Shown here: piece by piece, positions 1-8,543 of the stretch | How the letters are laid out: each line of letters begins with the position of its first letter | Position numbering within the stretch: position 1 is the stretch's first letter | NCBI GenBank assembly: GCA_031296305.1 | Contig: JARLFZ010000036.1 | Coordinates: 1 to 34,989, forward strand | Length of the DNA: 34,989 nt | Source: Occallatibacter sp. | GTDB taxonomy: Bacteria; Acidobacteriota; Terriglobia; Terriglobales; Acidobacteriaceae | Direction: 5' to 3' | Made by a program: the position numbers and the translations under genes | Notes under the pieces: model-generated | The model's input: the letters and a program-made list of their open reading frames with translations, nothing else | Databases searched by the model: none | What the model was told of the DNA's origin: nothing

Positions 1-861
1 TTAGCCTCGCAAATTGCGGGATCGTCTGGAGGAGCTCTCACCGTCAACTCCAGCATCGTTGCCGCCAGCGACACGGTTTTGCACTATACCGGCACGAACG
101 CCAACGGTTCGCAGCCATCACAAGGCACGCTGACATCGATTCCCAGCTCCGGCGACACCTTGACCGGCACTATTTCCGTCCAGGTGGGTACGGGCAGCGC
201 AAAAACCATCGATATGAGCGCCGTGAATACGGCCCAGGGTAGCTCCACTCTGACCGACCTCGAGAACTACATCGACACACCGCCCTCCGGCACTACATTC
301 GGATTCACCGCCTCCATTGTCACCAACAGCGACAACTCCCAGAGTCTTCAGCTCACTTCAAGCACCTCCGGCAGCTCCGGGAACCTGAGCGTATCTTCCG
401 GCCTGATCGACACCACAAGCACTACCAACGCCACGCTTGGCTATACCAATTCGTCCGACATCAACAGCCTGACCGCGCTCGGCATCAGCGTGAACAACGA
501 CGGCTCGCTCACCTTCGACGCCAACTCGCTTGATTCGGTGCTCAATACCGACTTTTCGAGCGTGGCGGGCTTCTTCCAGAACGCCAACAGTTGGGGGCAC
601 AGTTTCTCGACCATGCTCACCAACACCGGATCCAGCTCGTCAACCGGCATTCTGTCGCTGGCGGCAAAATCCAACAGCAGCATCGAGTCCACGCTCAACG
701 CGGACATATCCAAGGAAGAGGCCAGTATCTCCAAGCAGCAATCCAGCCTGACGCTCGAACTGAATCAGGCCAACCAAATTCTCGAGGAGCTGCCCTCGGA
801 GTTGCAGGGTATTAACGAGCTCTATTCGGCCATCACTGGCTACAACCAGCGGTCCAGCTAA
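1..861 (+). CDS. fliD: Flagellar hook-associated protein 2 (filament cap), 3' part
   Basis: The reading frame is open from the first base, so the 5' end lies outside the window; about 286 residues remain. FliD caps the growing flagellar filament outside the cell and helps flagellin fold into it. The visible part is Ser/Thr/Asn-rich, as surface-exposed FliD domains are. It carries the family-like stretch ALGISVNNDGSLTFD followed by a segment resembling the conserved C-terminal region. The last 50 residues (SKEEASISKQQSSLTLEL onward) are a predicted amphipathic coiled coil, matching the coiled-coil leg of FliD. The next gene is fliS, the usual neighbour. I infer the name from these features and the context; the N-terminal half cannot be checked. 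Confidence 0.85.
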   Translation, partial: LASQIAGSSGGALTVNSSIVAASDTVLHYTGTNANGSQPSQGTLTSIPSSGDTLTGTISVQVGTGSAKTIDMSAVNTAQGSSTLTDLENYIDTPPSGTTFGFTASIVTNSDNSQSLQLTSSTSGSSGNLSVSSGLIDTTSTTNATLGYTNSSDINSLTALGISVNNDGSLTFDANSLDSVLNTDFSSVAGFFQNANSWGHSFSTMLTNTGSSSSTGILSLAAKSNSSIESTLNADISKEEASISKQQSSLTLELNQANQILEELPSELQGINELYSAITGYNQRSS

Positions 862-984
862 AGCTACATTGTGCAGGCAGCGTAGAAGATCGCGAGGCCG
901 GCTGCGAGAGTTGACGAAGAAACTGTTCAGTGCGCGCTCCGCGGCGCCGCGCGAAACACGAAGGGCGGAAGGAGTCAGGCTCAG

Positions 985-1446
985 ATGGCAAGTTACCGGG
1001 AAAATGCGCTGGACGGCGCGGGGGCTGTCGACCTCGTCGTCGCTCTCTATGACGGCATCATTCGCTTTCTCTACGCCGCCATCTCGGCAGTGGAGTGTGG
1101 CGACGCCGAGGCTCGGCGCGCAGCGGTGAAGCGCGCTCTCGACATCATCATTCATCTACAGGCGCGCCTGCGCATGGATGTCGGCGGGCGTCCGGCGCAA
1201 GCACTCAGCGAGTTTTACGCTGCCATCTTCGCGCAGATTCTGCAGGGCTCGCAGTCGGCTTCGAAGACCAAATTCCAGCACGCCATCGACTGCGTTCGCA
1301 ATGTGCGCGATGCCTGGCGCGAAGTCGCCCGTGATCCCGACATTAACTCCGCCTCGGCGCCTGTGGTCATGATGACCTCGCGCCGAGCCGCTCCCGATCG
1401 CGTCGACCCGGCCGATTTCGTCTCTGGCTCCAACTGGACCGCGTAA
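985..1446 (+). CDS. fliS: Flagellin export chaperone FliS
   Basis: FliS binds the C-terminus of flagellin in the cytoplasm and prevents its premature polymerisation before export. The 153-residue product is slightly longer than typical FliS (about 125-140). It has the family hallmark near the N-terminus, a Tyr followed by the helix with LVVALYDGIIRFL (roughly residues 17-29), and a mostly helical remainder. The ATG is preceded by a strong ribosome-binding site, GGAAGGAG at 967-974. It lies 123 bp downstream of fliD on the same strand, the classic fliD-fliS order. The last 30 residues are Ala/Asp/Pro-rich and probably disordered. Confidence 0.85.
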   Translation: MASYRENALDGAGAVDLVVALYDGIIRFLYAAISAVECGDAEARRAAVKRALDIIIHLQARLRMDVGGRPAQALSEFYAAIFAQILQGSQSASKTKFQHAIDCVRNVRDAWREVARDPDINSASAPVVMMTSRRAAPDRVDPADFVSGSNWTA

Positions 1447-1538
1447 CCTCTGCCACTCCGCGAGCACGCTGGGGAGCCCCATCTTCGCGACGATATTGTT
1501 TTTGTCGTTAGAGTGCGAAGGCGTTCTAACTCCGCCGC

Positions 1539-3308
1539 CTACCCTGCCACCGTCAGCTCTTCTTCGAGCTGCTGCTTCTGGTAGAGGCTCGCGTAGTAGC
1601 CGTCGAGAGCCAGCAGCTCGTCGTGGCCGCCCAGCTCCACGATCCTTCCTTTGTCGAGCACGGCGATACGGTCGGCGTTGCGCACCGTCGACACGCGGTG
1701 CGAGATAAGGATCGTGGTTGTGTTCGCGGTGTAGTTGCGCAGGCCGCCCAGAATGCGCTCTTCGGTGTACGTGTCCACGCTGGCCAGGGCGTCATCCAGG
1801 ATGAGAATGGCGGGCCGCCGCAGCAATGCACGCGCAATGGCCGCACGCTGCTTCTGCCCGCCCGAGAGCGTCACGCCGCGCTCACCCACCATGGTTTCAA
1901 AGCCCTTGGGAAACTCCTCGAACTCGCGGCGGATGTGCGCCGCCTCCGCCGCCTCAAGCAGATCCTCGGCGTCGGCATGGGGCGCGCCGAAGGCCAGGTT
2001 TTCGCGAATCGTCTCGCTGAAGAGGAAGGTCTCCTGCGGCACCATGCCGATGTTGCGCCGCAAAACCGCCAGCGGATACTCGCGCACCGGCCGCCCGTCG
2101 ATGAGCAACGCGCCTTCCGGCGCATCGTAGAGCCGCGGAATCAGGTTGACGAGCGTGGACTTGCCGCATCCCGTCGGCCCCACGATCGCGAGACTCGATC
2201 CCGCAGGAATGTGCAGCGAGATGTCGCGGAGCACCGGTGTCGCGTCGAGGCCCTCGCCATAACTAAAGTCGAGATGCCGGAACTCGATGTCTCCGCTTAG
2301 AACTGATTCCGGTCCAAGACCTGAAGCCGCGGAGCGGGAGCTGTCAGCGATCGCCGGCTCGGACTTGAGAATCTCTTCGATGCGCTTCACCGACGCCGTG
2401 CCGCGCTGGAAGATATTAATCACCCATCCCACGGCGATGATCGGCCAGATCAGCAGGATCATGTAGGTGTTGAAGGCCACGAAACTGCCCACCGAGATGC
2501 GGTGCGCCAGCACCAGATGTCCGCCGGCCAGCAACGTAATCACCATCGACACGCCGAGGATGAACTCTAGCGTGGGCCACAGCATGCCCATCAACTGCAC
2601 GAGCCGCAATGCGCGGCCAATATATTGACGATTAAGCCGTTCGAAGAGGCCGATCTGCGACTCCTCGCGCGCGAAGGCGCGAATCAGACGTACGCCGGAG
2701 TAATTCTCCTGGGCCTGCGCGGAAATATCGGAAAAACTCGCCTGAATGCGCTCGAAGCGCTCGTGAATCTTGCGTCCGACATATTGCACGAAGATGCTGG
2801 CCAGCGGCGTGGGCGCCAGCGCCACCAACGTGAGCCAGGGACTGATGCGCAACATGAAAACCAGCGCAAAAATGCTCAGAAAAATTGTGTTCACGCTGTA
2901 CATGAGCCCGGGACCGAGCAGCATGCGCACCGCGTTCAAGTCGTTGGTCATGCGCGCCATGATGTCGCCGGTGCGATAGCGCTGGTAGAAGCCCGTGTCC
3001 TGCGTTTCCAGTTTTTTGAACAGGTCATTGCGCAGGTCAAACTCGATCTCGCGCGAGATCCCGATCAGAATCCAGCGTTGCGCATACATGAAAACGCCCT
3101 TGACCAGGTTGATCGCGACCAGAAGCAGGGCAAAGTACAGAATGTGCTGGCGGGTTGTTCCCTTCTTGATGGCATCCACCGCCATGCCGAGAATGCTGGG
3201 GAACTGCACAGCAACAATATTCGTCGAAACGCAGGCCAAAACTCCCCGCACGTATCCCCAGCGGTAGCGGCGCATATAGGGGTAGAGTGGGCCAAGGTCG
3301 CCAAACAT
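1539..3308 (-). CDS. ABC exporter, fused permease-ATPase (MdlA/YheI/MsbA type)
   Basis: This is a half-transporter of 589 residues from the chosen ATG (MFGDLGPLYPY); an upstream in-frame ATG at 3353 adds 15 unlikely residues, and neither start has a clear ribosome-binding site. A six-helix ABC membrane domain (about 1-310) is followed by the nucleotide-binding domain. That domain has Walker A GPTGCGKST (about 377-385), signature LSGGQKQR (481-488), Walker B ILILDD (501-506) and the H-loop ISHR. The residue after Walker B is Asp rather than the usual catalytic Glu (LDDALASVD), as in the degenerate-site subunit of MdlA/YheI-type heterodimers. Those families export drugs or lipids. It follows the LptF-LptG gene on the same strand, so a lipid or envelope substrate is plausible but unproven. 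Confidence 0.85.
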   Translation of the reverse strand: MFGDLGPLYPYMRRYRWGYVRGVLACVSTNIVAVQFPSILGMAVDAIKKGTTRQHILYFALLLVAINLVKGVFMYAQRWILIGISREIEFDLRNDLFKKLETQDTGFYQRYRTGDIMARMTNDLNAVRMLLGPGLMYSVNTIFLSIFALVFMLRISPWLTLVALAPTPLASIFVQYVGRKIHERFERIQASFSDISAQAQENYSGVRLIRAFAREESQIGLFERLNRQYIGRALRLVQLMGMLWPTLEFILGVSMVITLLAGGHLVLAHRISVGSFVAFNTYMILLIWPIIAVGWVINIFQRGTASVKRIEEILKSEPAIADSSRSAASGLGPESVLSGDIEFRHLDFSYGEGLDATPVLRDISLHIPAGSSLAIVGPTGCGKSTLVNLIPRLYDAPEGALLIDGRPVREYPLAVLRRNIGMVPQETFLFSETIRENLAFGAPHADAEDLLEAAEAAHIRREFEEFPKGFETMVGERGVTLSGGQKQRAAIARALLRRPAILILDDALASVDTYTEERILGGLRNYTANTTTILISHRVSTVRNADRIAVLDKGRIVELGGHDELLALDGYYASLYQKQQLEEELTVAG

Positions 3309-3407
3309 AGTTCTATTGTACGATTCGCTCGATGCGAGCCAAAACCGCGGCATCAGATATCAGGTTTCAGATTCCAGGTATAAGCCTTGCGTAGTTCAAG
3401 GTCTTCT

Positions 3408-3438
3408 AGTCCCTTAGTCCCTAGTCCCTTAGTCCCTA
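3408..3438. repeat. Period-8 tract (AGTCCCTT)n between ABC exporter and lptFG
   Basis: Four units of the type AGTCCCTT stand in tandem, one shortened to 7 bp. The tract sits between two co-directional genes, just downstream of the lptFG stop. The same family occurs at 6722-6753, 9958-9973, 12432-12463, 15487-15510, 15574-15605 and 27519-27550. Confidence 0.8.
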
Positions 3439-3442
3439 TCTC

Positions 3443-5812
3443 TCACGTCGGCGTCTTCAGCAGCAGATATCCACCCGCCAGCCCGAACAGCACATCTGCC
3501 GACCACGCGGCCATATAAGCCGGCAGGTAATTCACATAGCCCATGGCTCCAAACAGGTTGTCGATCACCATATATGCCAGCGCCACGGCAATGGCCACGG
3601 CCACGCCTGTGATCGAGCCGCGCCGCCCCATCGAGAGCGCGAATGGAATGGCCAGCACCGCCATCACCACGGCGATCAGCGGATACGAGAGCTTATGCCA
3701 CAGCGCAACGCTCAGGCGCTTGGTGTCGAATCCGCTCTGCTGCAAATCGTGAATATAGTGGTCGAGCTGGCCGAAGTTCATCTCCTGCGATTGCAGATCC
3801 TCTTTTTTGAAGTAGTCCGGCGTGGCCCGGACCTCAGGAAAACCAGTCTCGAGGAAAGTGCGATAATCCCTGACATTCGCGCCCTCGACGTCGCGTACCC
3901 AGCCGTTCTCGAAAACCCATCCGGCAGAGTCGCGACTCCAAACTACGCGCTTGGCAAAGATGCGCCGGGTCAGTTGGAAGGTCCCGGGGTCGAACTCGAA
4001 TACGGAGAGATTGGCAAACTCGTCGCGGTCGGGATCGAAGAATTCGTAATAGAAAATACGCCCCGGCTCGCCGGGCAGCGGCTTCTGTCCGAACATCCAT
4101 TTCTGCTCGGGATGCAGGTAGGTTTGCGTGGGCCGGCCCTTGATCTGGTTGCGCAGCGCCTCCTGCTTGCGGTTGGCCTGGGGCAGATAGTACTGATCGA
4201 ACAGAAACAGCACCACCGCCAACACCGCGGCCATGGTCACAATCGGAATGATCAGCCGGTACAGGCTGATCCCCGTGGCCTTGATGGCGACAATCTCGCT
4301 GTTGCGGTTCATCACGCCGAAGGTGACCAGCGCCGCAATCAGCACCGCCAGCGGCGCAATGTTGTAGAGCATGCTCGGCGTCAGGTTCAGCAGGTACGCG
4401 CCCACCACGGAAAGCGCAATGTGGTTGCGCAGAATGTCGCCCACCAGGTCGAAGAAGGTGAAGACAATCATCAGCAGCACAAACCCGGCCAGCACCAGAG
4501 CGAACATGCCGGTGAATTCGCGCAGGATGTACTCATCCAGGATACGCGGGAAAACGATGCGCGGAAAAACGCTGCGCGGCCCGGCTCTCTGCGCGCGCGG
4601 CTGCAACCTGCCGAGAAACTGGGTAAGGTGGAACCCGTTGCCTTTGGCCGGAACCTTGAATTGCGGCAGCCGCGAAGCCCAAGCCGCCGCGGCGCTCAGA
4701 ATCCATCCACCGGTCGCCATCTGCCACAGCAAAAAGATGCCGGCCGCGGCAAAAATAAAATTCGCAGCCCAAACGGCGACGAACGCCGGCAGATGGCTCT
4801 GATGCCCCAACTGAATACCGGTCGACGAGAGGAAGTAGTACACGAACACCAGCAGAATGGTGAAAACGAAGCCAGCGCTTTTGCCGCCGCGCCGCGAATT
4901 CACGCCCAGTGGCACGCCCAGCAGCATCAGCACCACGCACGCCAATGGAAGCGCGAAGCGGTTGTGCAGCTCGATCAGGTAGCGCTTGGCCCCAGGCTTT
5001 CCACTCAGCCCGTGAATGCGCTCGAACAAGACGCCCAGCGGCATCGCGTAGAGCGCGGTATCCATGCGCCCCAGGTGCACGTCGCTCTGCGGGCCCAGCG
5101 CCAGCGGCATGTCCGTGGTCGTGAACGTCGAGATATTCGACTGCCCCGGCTCGTCGGCTACGGTCTCGTCGCGCAAGCCGTCGCGCAGGCGCATGATCAG
5201 CTCTTGCGAGTTGTCGTTCACCACGGTGGCCGATGCTGCCGTGGTGATCACTGGATTGGCTGGATCCCTGACGTCGGCCATGAAAACCTGGCGCCAGTTG
5301 GCCGCGCCCGCTCCCGCGCGCACATCCTGCACGTAGAGAACGAAGTCTTTGAAATTCTCGTAGAAGACGCGCGGCTCGATCTCATACGACGCCTGCGAAG
5401 TCTCCAGCGCCTGCTCCATTTCGATGATCGCCTGGTTGGCGCGCGGCGCCAGGTAGAGCGAGTTGACCAATCCCAACAACGTGCCCGCCACCGCCACGAT
5501 CGATGCCACGCGCACAAAGTACCAGATGCCCAGCCCCGAGGCGCGCATGGCAATAATCTCGCTGTCGGCTGCCAGGCGGCTCAGGCCCAGCATCACGCCC
5601 CACAGCACTGCCATGGGAATCGTGAATTTGAATAAGTTGGGCAGTGTGAAGAGGAATACCTGCGCCACATCCGCCCATGTGGAACTGTTGCGCACCACCA
5701 CCTCAAGGATGTGTGGCAGTTGCGGCATGAATAAAATGAACGTGAAGAGCGCGCAGCCGATGAGCGTGAGGGAGAGAATTTCGCCGAGAATGTAGCGGGT
5801 GAGGATGCGCAC
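3443..5812 (-). CDS. Fused LptF-LptG lipopolysaccharide export permease
   Basis: LptF and LptG are the inner-membrane subunits that, with the LptB ATPase, extract LPS and pass it to the periplasmic bridge. This 789-residue product contains two complete YjgP/YjgQ permease units in one chain. The first (about 1-380) starts MRILTRYILGEI and has a DSEIIAMRASG coupling-helix motif. The second (about 425-789) starts LDEYILREFTGMF and has NSEIVAIKATG. Each unit shows the paired N-terminal helices, a periplasmic beta-rich middle and C-terminal helices (for example LALAYMVIDNLFG). The start is GTG, 20 bp after the copA stop, with no evident ribosome-binding site. No lptB, lptC or lptA is visible nearby. 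The fusion replaces the usual separate genes and fixes 1:1 stoichiometry. Confidence 0.88.
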   Translation of the reverse strand: MRILTRYILGEILSLTLIGCALFTFILFMPQLPHILEVVVRNSSTWADVAQVFLFTLPNLFKFTIPMAVLWGVMLGLSRLAADSEIIAMRASGLGIWYFVRVASIVAVAGTLLGLVNSLYLAPRANQAIIEMEQALETSQASYEIEPRVFYENFKDFVLYVQDVRAGAGAANWRQVFMADVRDPANPVITTAASATVVNDNSQELIMRLRDGLRDETVADEPGQSNISTFTTTDMPLALGPQSDVHLGRMDTALYAMPLGVLFERIHGLSGKPGAKRYLIELHNRFALPLACVVLMLLGVPLGVNSRRGGKSAGFVFTILLVFVYYFLSSTGIQLGHQSHLPAFVAVWAANFIFAAAGIFLLWQMATGGWILSAAAAWASRLPQFKVPAKGNGFHLTQFLGRLQPRAQRAGPRSVFPRIVFPRILDEYILREFTGMFALVLAGFVLLMIVFTFFDLVGDILRNHIALSVVGAYLLNLTPSMLYNIAPLAVLIAALVTFGVMNRNSEIVAIKATGISLYRLIIPIVTMAAVLAVVLFLFDQYYLPQANRKQEALRNQIKGRPTQTYLHPEQKWMFGQKPLPGEPGRIFYYEFFDPDRDEFANLSVFEFDPGTFQLTRRIFAKRVVWSRDSAGWVFENGWVRDVEGANVRDYRTFLETGFPEVRATPDYFKKEDLQSQEMNFGQLDHYIHDLQQSGFDTKRLSVALWHKLSYPLIAVVMAVLAIPFALSMGRRGSITGVAVAIAVALAYMVIDNLFGAMGYVNYLPAYMAAWSADVLFGLAGGYLLLKTPT

Positions 5813-5832
5813 AAACAGAGCCTGCGTTTAGT

Positions 5833-8130
5833 TTAGCGTGCCGAACTCCCGGCAAGCGGCGCAGGTTGCCACGCTCGCAGGCGCAAACTGTTGCCCAGCA
5901 CGCACACCGAGCTAAGCGCCATCGCCGCCGCGGCCAGCCACGGCGTCAGCAGAATGTGAAACGCCGGGTAGAGCGCCCCCGCGGCCAGCGGAATCCCGAG
6001 CAGGTTATAGCCCACGGCCCAGCCCAGGTTCTGGCGCATCACGCGCACCGTTTGCCGCGCCAGCTCAAGCGCTGCGGGAATGGCAGCCGGTTGCGCGCGC
6101 AACAGCAACACATCGCCCGCCTCCTGCGCCAGATCCGTCCCGCTGCCCATGGCGATGCCCGCGTCGGCCGTGGCCAGCGCCGCCGCGTCGTTGATCCCAT
6201 CGCCCACCATGGCCACGCGCAGCCCGGACTTTTGCAGGTCGCGAATCCGCGCCAACTTCCCCGCTGGATCGAGGCCCGCTTCCACTTCCGTGATTCCCGC
6301 CTGTTGCGCAATCGGCGCCGCTGCGGCAGCCGAGTCGCCAGTCAGCATCAACACGCGCAGCCCCGCATCGCGCAAGGCGGCCACTGCTCCAGTCGCATCT
6401 GGCCGCAGTGCATCGCGCGCGTCGAAATACGCGGCAACCGCGCCATCCACCGCCATCCACAACCGCGTCACGCCGGGCTCCGGCGCCGTAACATCGCTGG
6501 GGAGCGCGATGCCATACTCACTGAACAGCGCCTGATTGCCCAGGATGCAATCGTGCCCTTCCATGCGCGCTGTCAATCCGCGCCCCGGCAAAACTTGCGC
6601 ATCCTCCGCCGGTTGCCATTCAAGGCCCCGCGCACGCGCAGCGTCGACCACTGCAAGCGCCAGCGGATGGTTCGATCGCTCCTCCACCGCCGCAGCCATG
6701 CGCAGCAGCTCGCGCTCTCTTGTTCCCTTGTTCCCTTGGTCCCTTGGTCCCTGGAGCGGGTTCACCTGCTCCAGCACCGGCCTTCCCACCGTCAGCGTCC
6801 CGGTCTTGTCGAGAACAATTGCATCCACATGCGCCAGCCGTTCCAACGCCTCGCCGCCTTTGAAGAGCACACCCAGTTGTGCGCCCCGGCCCACGGCCAC
6901 GGTCAACGCCGCCGGCACCGCCAGCCCCATCGCGCAAGGGCATGCAATCACCAGCACAGCCACGGTATTAGCAAGCGCAAGCGGCAGCGAATGCGCCGCC
7001 ACGAGCCACGCCACAAACGTCACCGCCGCAAGCCCCAGCACCACCGGCACAAAGATCGCGCTGGCCGCGTCGGCCAACCGCTCCATCGGTGCGCGCGAAC
7101 TCTGCGCCTGGTCCATCATCCGCGCAATCTGGGCCAGCATCGTCTCTTCGCCCAGCGAATCTGCCCGGCACACCACCGCACCGTCGTAGCTCAGCGATCC
7201 CGCCAGCACGCGTCCGCCGACTGCGCGATCCAGCGGCGTCGCTTCGCCGGTCAGCATGGATTCATCCACCGTGGTGCGTCCCTCCAGAATCGTCGCGTCC
7301 ACGGGAAAGCGCTCGCCGGGCAGCACCACAACGCTGTCTCCGGGGTGCACCTCCTCGAGCGGCACCACCGTTTGCACTCCGTCCACCATTCGTCGCGCCG
7401 TCGCGGGCCGCAACCGCGAAAGCGAGTCCAGCGCTGCCAGCGCCCGCCGCTTCGCCCGCGCCTCCAGCGCCTTGCCCAGCAACAGAAAGCCCACAATCAG
7501 CAACACTGCGTCGAAGTACACCGCTCGCCCCGGCGCCGGCAAAACCGCCGCATACGCCGAATAGGCAAACGCCACGCCCGTCCCCAGGCTCACCAGCGTA
7601 TTCATGTTGGTCGTGCCGTGCCGCAGTGCGCTCCACGCGCTCCCGTAAATTCCGCGCCCCGCCCAAGCCACCACCACCGCCGTGAGCGCCAGCAGAAACC
7701 AGCGCAGCACCGGGGCCGGAATTGCGTAGAGCCACGGAAACGCGCGCATCAGGAACGCATCGCCCGCGCCCATCTCCATCTCGAGAGGCATGACCAGCAG
7801 CATCGCTGCCGCGCCCGCGGTCAGCGTCACCCACGCCTTCGCCGTCGCACCTTCAGTCGCATCCTCATCGCGCACACTGCCGTCGCCCTCGCGCGGCAGC
7901 ACCGCATCATAGCCCGCTCCGCGAATCGCCTCCACCAGTTGCGCGGGACTGGCTGTCGCACGATCGAAGACCACGGTCGCGCGATGCGCCATCAGATCCA
8001 CGCGTGCCGATTCCACGCCCGCCGTCGCACGCAGCGCCTCCTCGACGTGGTGTTGGCACGAGGCGCACGTCATCCCCAGAACGGGCAGCGTCAGCGATTC
8101 TGTGTTGCTCGAGACCACGGCCGGCTCCAA
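5833..8130 (-). CDS. copA: Copper-exporting P1B-type ATPase
   Basis: This inner-membrane pump exports Cu(I) using ATP. Visible elements in order are an N-terminal heavy-metal domain with GMTCASC (Cys22, Cys25), the actuator TGEA (294-297), the transmembrane metal site CPC (397-399), the phosphorylation motif DKTGT (441-445), an N-domain HP pair (488-489), the hinge GDGIND (643-648), and later YN (708-709) and MALSS (737-741). This set is typical of Cu(I) P1B-1 pumps. At 765 residues it is of normal length. Residues about 459-474 (GPRDQGNKGTRER) are encoded by a period-8 repeat at 6722-6753 and look like an insertion in the N-domain. The start used is TTG; GTG at 8118 with GGAG six bases upstream is equally plausible. 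A metallochaperone-like gene lies just upstream. Confidence 0.93.
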   Translation of the reverse strand: MEPAVVSSNTESLTLPVLGMTCASCQHHVEEALRATAGVESARVDLMAHRATVVFDRATASPAQLVEAIRGAGYDAVLPREGDGSVRDEDATEGATAKAWVTLTAGAAAMLLVMPLEMEMGAGDAFLMRAFPWLYAIPAPVLRWFLLALTAVVVAWAGRGIYGSAWSALRHGTTNMNTLVSLGTGVAFAYSAYAAVLPAPGRAVYFDAVLLIVGFLLLGKALEARAKRRALAALDSLSRLRPATARRMVDGVQTVVPLEEVHPGDSVVVLPGERFPVDATILEGRTTVDESMLTGEATPLDRAVGGRVLAGSLSYDGAVVCRADSLGEETMLAQIARMMDQAQSSRAPMERLADAASAIFVPVVLGLAAVTFVAWLVAAHSLPLALANTVAVLVIACPCAMGLAVPAALTVAVGRGAQLGVLFKGGEALERLAHVDAIVLDKTGTLTVGRPVLEQVNPLQGPRDQGNKGTRERELLRMAAAVEERSNHPLALAVVDAARARGLEWQPAEDAQVLPGRGLTARMEGHDCILGNQALFSEYGIALPSDVTAPEPGVTRLWMAVDGAVAAYFDARDALRPDATGAVAALRDAGLRVLMLTGDSAAAAAPIAQQAGITEVEAGLDPAGKLARIRDLQKSGLRVAMVGDGINDAAALATADAGIAMGSGTDLAQEAGDVLLLRAQPAAIPAALELARQTVRVMRQNLGWAVGYNLLGIPLAAGALYPAFHILLTPWLAAAAMALSSVCVLGNSLRLRAWQPAPLAGSSAR
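6722..6753. repeat. Period-8 tract inside copA
   Basis: Four exact 8-bp units stand in tandem: GTTCCCTT, GTTCCCTT, GGTCCCTT, GGTCCCTG. The tract is read in frame on the minus strand as part of the CopA nucleotide-binding domain between the phosphorylation motif and the HP motif. A 32-bp tract is not a multiple of three, so its flanks must have adjusted to keep the frame. Confidence 0.85.
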
Positions 8131-8164
8131 ATCTCCGCGTTATGATTCGAGATGCGATCTCGCG

Positions 8165-8374
8165 TTATGATTCCAGATGCGCCGTGTAACCGGCCTTGCC
8201 GAGCGCGGCAATGGCAAGATCCACCGGCGCGGGTTCCTCGGCTACGGCCAGCCGGGCCGCTCCCACGCGAACTTCGTTCACTGTCACGCCCGGCACAGCA
8301 GTCAGTGCCTGGCTCACGCGGCGCACGCAGGAGCCGCAGTGCATGCCATCGATTCGCAATGTAAATTCCGCCAT
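8165..8374 (-). CDS. Heavy-metal-associated (HMA) domain protein, CopZ-like chaperone
   Basis: The 69-residue product is a single HMA domain with GMHCGSC near the N-terminus (the two Cys bind one metal ion) and the expected beta-alpha-beta-beta-alpha-beta pattern. Such proteins deliver Cu(I) to CopA in the cytoplasm. The ATG at 8372-8374 is supported by an AGAGGAA ribosome-binding site about seven bases upstream. The frame stays open upstream, but that part only translates the double-hairpin repeat at 8435-8482 and is rejected. The stop lies 34 bp before the copA start, so the two genes probably share a transcript. Copper specificity is inferred from copA. Confidence 0.85.
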   Translation of the reverse strand: MAEFTLRIDGMHCGSCVRRVSQALTAVPGVTVNEVRVGAARLAVAEEPAPVDLAIAALGKAGYTAHLES

Positions 8375-8434
8375 CTTTCGTTCCTCTGTGTCTGTATTTG
8401 ATGATAGCGGCAGACGTACGATTCCCGCGGGGGC

Positions 8435-8482
8435 AGTAGCGCCGGTCTCCAGACCGGCTGTAGTGCGGGTCTCCAGACCCGC
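8435..8482 (+). repeat. 48-bp double-hairpin element, copy 1
   Basis: Two adjacent palindromes, CCGGTCTCCAGACCGG and CGGGTCTCCAGACCCG, are linked by CTGTAGTG. Near-identical copies occur in reverse orientation at 31028-31075 and 32951-32998, each starting AGTAGCG in element orientation. Here it sits in the divergent gap between the HMA gene and the Nudix gene. It resembles REP-type intergenic palindromes; no mobile enzyme for it is visible. Confidence 0.85.
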
Positions 8483-8517
8483 GCCGCAAACGAAGTTGAA
8501 GCTTGCAGCAAAATCAA

Positions 8518-8531
8518 CGGGCTTTAGCCCG
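8518..8531 (+). promoter_or_regulatory. Small hairpin touching the Nudix ribosome-binding site
   Basis: CGGGCT-TT-AGCCCG is a perfect 6-bp stem. Its last base is the first G of the GGAGGA ribosome-binding site (8531-8536) of the Nudix gene. In the mRNA it could affect ribosome access, or it may only be another intergenic repeat. The structure is seen; any function is inferred. Confidence 0.5.
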
Positions 8532-8543
8532 GAGGAATCCGGC

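Noticed and set aside
1507..1530. Terminator between the convergent fliS and ABC exporter genes
   Set aside because: GTTAGA/TCTAAC gives only a six-base stem with a 12-base loop and no T-run on the proper side in either direction.
3695..5635. A 646-codon open frame on the plus strand opposite lptFG
   Set aside because: It is Arg/Gln/His-rich without any domain and lies exactly opposite a gene with clear motifs; high G+C produces such antisense frames.
5866..8145. A 759-codon open frame on the plus strand opposite copA
   Set aside because: It has extreme Arg/His/Gln composition and no motifs, while copA on the other strand has every expected motif.
8196..8543. Long N-terminal extension of the Nudix frame
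   Set aside because: It only translates the antisense HMA gene and the double-hairpin element; GGAGGA before ATG 8544 fixes the true start.
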